A stretch of DNA of 6,346 nucleotides from Solobacterium sp. Lineage in GTDB: Bacteria; Bacillota_I; Bacilli_A; Erysipelotrichales; Erysipelotrichaceae. The notes below the pieces were generated by a model. That model had not been told where the DNA came from. It ran no database searches and was given only the letters and a program-made list of their open reading frames with translations. Of the stretch, positions 5,243 to 6,346 are shown one piece after another. Made by a program: the position numbers and the translations under genes. The stretch spans positions 1 through 6,346 of the forward strand of contig JAFOLE010000133.1 of the NCBI GenBank assembly GCA_017419465.1. The letters run 5' to 3'. The number at the start of each line of letters is the position of its first letter. The first letter of the stretch is position 1.

Positions 5243-6220
5243 ATGTCTATGAAAGAAAAACCTTGTCTTTATATCGTCATTCCCTGTTACAACGAACAGG
5301 AAGTGCTGCCGATCACGGCACCGCAGTTTCTCGGGGAACTGACGCATCTGATTGAAAGCGGAAAAGTTTCCGACGACAGCCGGATTCTCTTTGTGAATGA
5401 CGGCAGTAAGGATCGTACCTGGGAACTGATCTGCGAATATGCAGAACAGGATCCGCATTACACCGGAATCAGTCAGTCACGCAACCGCGGGCATCAGAGC
5501 ACTGTGCTTGCCGGACTTATGGACGCAAAGGACCGCTGTGATATCACGATATCGATCGACTGCGATGGGCAGGACGATATCAGCGCGATGGATCAGATGG
5601 TCGATGCGTACCTGGATGGATGCGAAATTGTCTACGGCGTCCGCTCCAGCCGGGAAACGGATACCTGGTTCAAACGGACGACTGCACAGGGATTCTATAA
5701 GCTGCTGTCGTCGATGGGCGTGGAGACGGTATACAACCATGCGGATTACCGCCTTGTTTCTTCCCGTGTCCTGAAACATTTTGCGGATTATGAGGAAGTG
5801 AATATCTTCCTGCGCGGCATGTTTCCGCTGGTCGGATTCAAGAGCACCAGTGTCTACTATGAACGTCATGAGCGGCTGGCAGGGGAAAGCCATTATCCGT
5901 TAAAGAAGATGATCGGCCTGGCGATCGACGGCATTACGAGTTTGTCTGTAGAACCGATACATCTTATTGCGAAGATCGGAATCGTCATCTCCCTGATCGG
6001 GGTGATCGGAATCATCTGGGTCTTCATCCGGGCATTCAGCGGACATACCGTGATCGGGTGGGCATCCATGATGTGCGTGATCTTCTTCCTCGGCGGAATG
6101 ATCATGCTGAGTCTTGGCGTCATCGGAGAATATGTCGGAAAGACGTACCTCGAAACCAAGCACCGCCCGCGCTATATCATCAGCGAACGGACGGACGAAA
6201 AGAAACCGGACAAAGAATAA
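5243..6220 (+). CDS. Family 2 glycosyltransferase, GtrB/DPM1-like polyprenyl-phosphate sugar transferase
   Basis: A 325-residue protein with an N-terminal GT-A catalytic domain (YIVIPCYNEQEVLP at about 10-23, then FVNDGSKDRTW) and the metal/nucleotide site Asp106-x-Asp108 in SIDCDGQDD. Two C-terminal membrane helices lie at about 242-265 and 274-294, ending in SLGVIGEYVGKTYLETKHRPRYI, the signature tail of GtrB/YfdH/CsbB-type enzymes. The family moves a sugar from a nucleotide donor to undecaprenyl phosphate on the inner membrane face for later use in decorating wall or surface glycans. The exact sugar cannot be read. The start may be ATG 5243 or ATG 5249 (323 residues). An in-frame stop at 5231-5233 excludes anything earlier, and no later Met precedes the first motif. 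No SD is visible before either start. It begins 54 bases after the peptidase gene, and no flippase or GT-C partner is in view. Confidence 0.94.
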   Translation: MSMKEKPCLYIVIPCYNEQEVLPITAPQFLGELTHLIESGKVSDDSRILFVNDGSKDRTWELICEYAEQDPHYTGISQSRNRGHQSTVLAGLMDAKDRCDITISIDCDGQDDISAMDQMVDAYLDGCEIVYGVRSSRETDTWFKRTTAQGFYKLLSSMGVETVYNHADYRLVSSRVLKHFADYEEVNIFLRGMFPLVGFKSTSVYYERHERLAGESHYPLKKMIGLAIDGITSLSVEPIHLIAKIGIVISLIGVIGIIWVFIRAFSGHTVIGWASMMCVIFFLGGMIMLSLGVIGEYVGKTYLETKHRPRYIISERTDEKKPDKE

Positions 6221-6248
6221 AACAGAGTTCGACAGGAACTCTGTTTTT
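6219..6248 (+). terminator. Intrinsic terminator of the glycosyltransferase gene
   Basis: ACAGAGTTC (6222-6230) and GAACTCTGT (6236-6244) form a perfect 9-bp stem around loop GACAG, followed by five T (6244-6248). The stem can extend by A-T pairs back into the TAA stop codon. The group II intron-like sequence begins three bases after the T-tract. Confidence 0.92.
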
Positions 6249-6251
6249 CAT

Positions 6252-6346
6252 GTGTGCCGGGCATGGCACATATCTCGGAGGATGAAACGTACCTCCAGCC
6301 AAGGGCGGTAACCCCTAAGGCTTAGCCAAGTTCAAGGGTGTCCATC
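6252..6346 (+). mobile_element. Group II intron, class C type, 5' end of domain I (cut by the window edge)
   Basis: The sequence opens with GTGTG, the group II 5' splice-site consensus GUGYG. TGTGCC (6253-6258) pairs with GGCACA (6265-6270) around GGGCAT, echoing the first stem of the class C intron of Oceanobacillus iheyensis as I recall it (GUGUGCCCGGCAUGGGUGCA). Further stems follow: GGAGG/CCTCC (6277-6281 with 6292-6296), and AGCC/GGCT (6297-6300 with 6319-6322) enclosing AGGG/CCCT (6302-6305 with 6313-6316). Then TTAGCC and CAAGGGTGTCC (6323-6328 and 6333-6343) match a conserved domain I stretch of the same intron almost base for base. The position just after a terminator is the known class C target. 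Domains II-VI, any intron-encoded reverse transcriptase and the 3' splice site are outside the window. The comparison is from memory, not from a search. Intact, defective and ORF-less forms cannot be told apart. Confidence 0.85.

Noticed and set aside
6058..6311. Small plus-strand open frames running from the glycosyltransferase 3' end into the intron
   Set aside because: They overlap the glycosyltransferase in other frames, cross its terminator, and continue into structured RNA. No SD or motif supports them.
6252..6346. 3'-end RNA considered as SRP RNA, tmRNA, RNase P RNA or 6S RNA
   Set aside because: The SRP GGUCCGGAAGGAAGC-type loop and the tmRNA and RNase P core motifs are absent, while the GTGTG start and CAAGGGTGTCC fit a group II intron.
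1..6346. CRISPR array, tRNA/rRNA genes, toxin-antitoxin or defence genes
   Set aside because: No regularly spaced repeats, cloverleaf-like segments or matching protein families were seen on either strand.

Overview
The window is a stretch of moderate-GC (about half G+C) bacterial chromosome with all genes on the + strand. Tight Shine-Dalgarno (SD) driven operons, hairpin-plus-T-tract terminators and the protein types suggest a Bacillota (Firmicutes) member, perhaps a gut clostridial or Erysipelotrichales-type organism. The lineage is inference, since no rRNA or other marker is present.

Region 1 (1-2767) is the 3' end of a tryptophan biosynthesis operon: trpD (last 50 codons), trpF, trpB and trpA. 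Every junction is an ATGA stop/start overlap, and the operon closes with an intrinsic terminator. Together these genes carry anthranilate to tryptophan, except the TrpC (indole-3-glycerol-phosphate synthase) step. trpC is not in its common place between trpD and trpF, so it must lie upstream or elsewhere. TrpA carries Glu where the catalytic Asp60 of enteric TrpA sits.

Region 2 (about 2800-4319) is a two-gene unit of unknown function: a 163-residue multi-pass membrane protein, followed with an 8-bp overlap by a 335-residue soluble protein ending in a four-cysteine zinc ribbon. I recognise neither family.

Region 3 (4320-5188) is an 83-bp leader rich in small inverted repeats, including a possible 9-codon leader ORF whose ATG is the loop of a perfect 7-bp stem. 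It precedes a complete type IV prepilin peptidase (A24A family) with no pilin or secretion genes beside it.

Region 4 (5189-6248) is a GtrB/DPM1-like family-2 glycosyltransferase with two C-terminal membrane helices. It has no visible SD, and a -10-like box sits directly against its start, so a leaderless mRNA is possible. An intrinsic terminator follows.

Region 5 (6252-6346, continuing past the window) is, from primary sequence and folding, the 5' end of a bacterial class C group II intron. It is inserted three bases after the T-tract of the glycosyltransferase terminator, the target preference known for this class. Its catalytic domains and any reverse transcriptase lie beyond the window. 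This is the most distinctive element. I did not see a defence system, CRISPR array, tRNA or rRNA.
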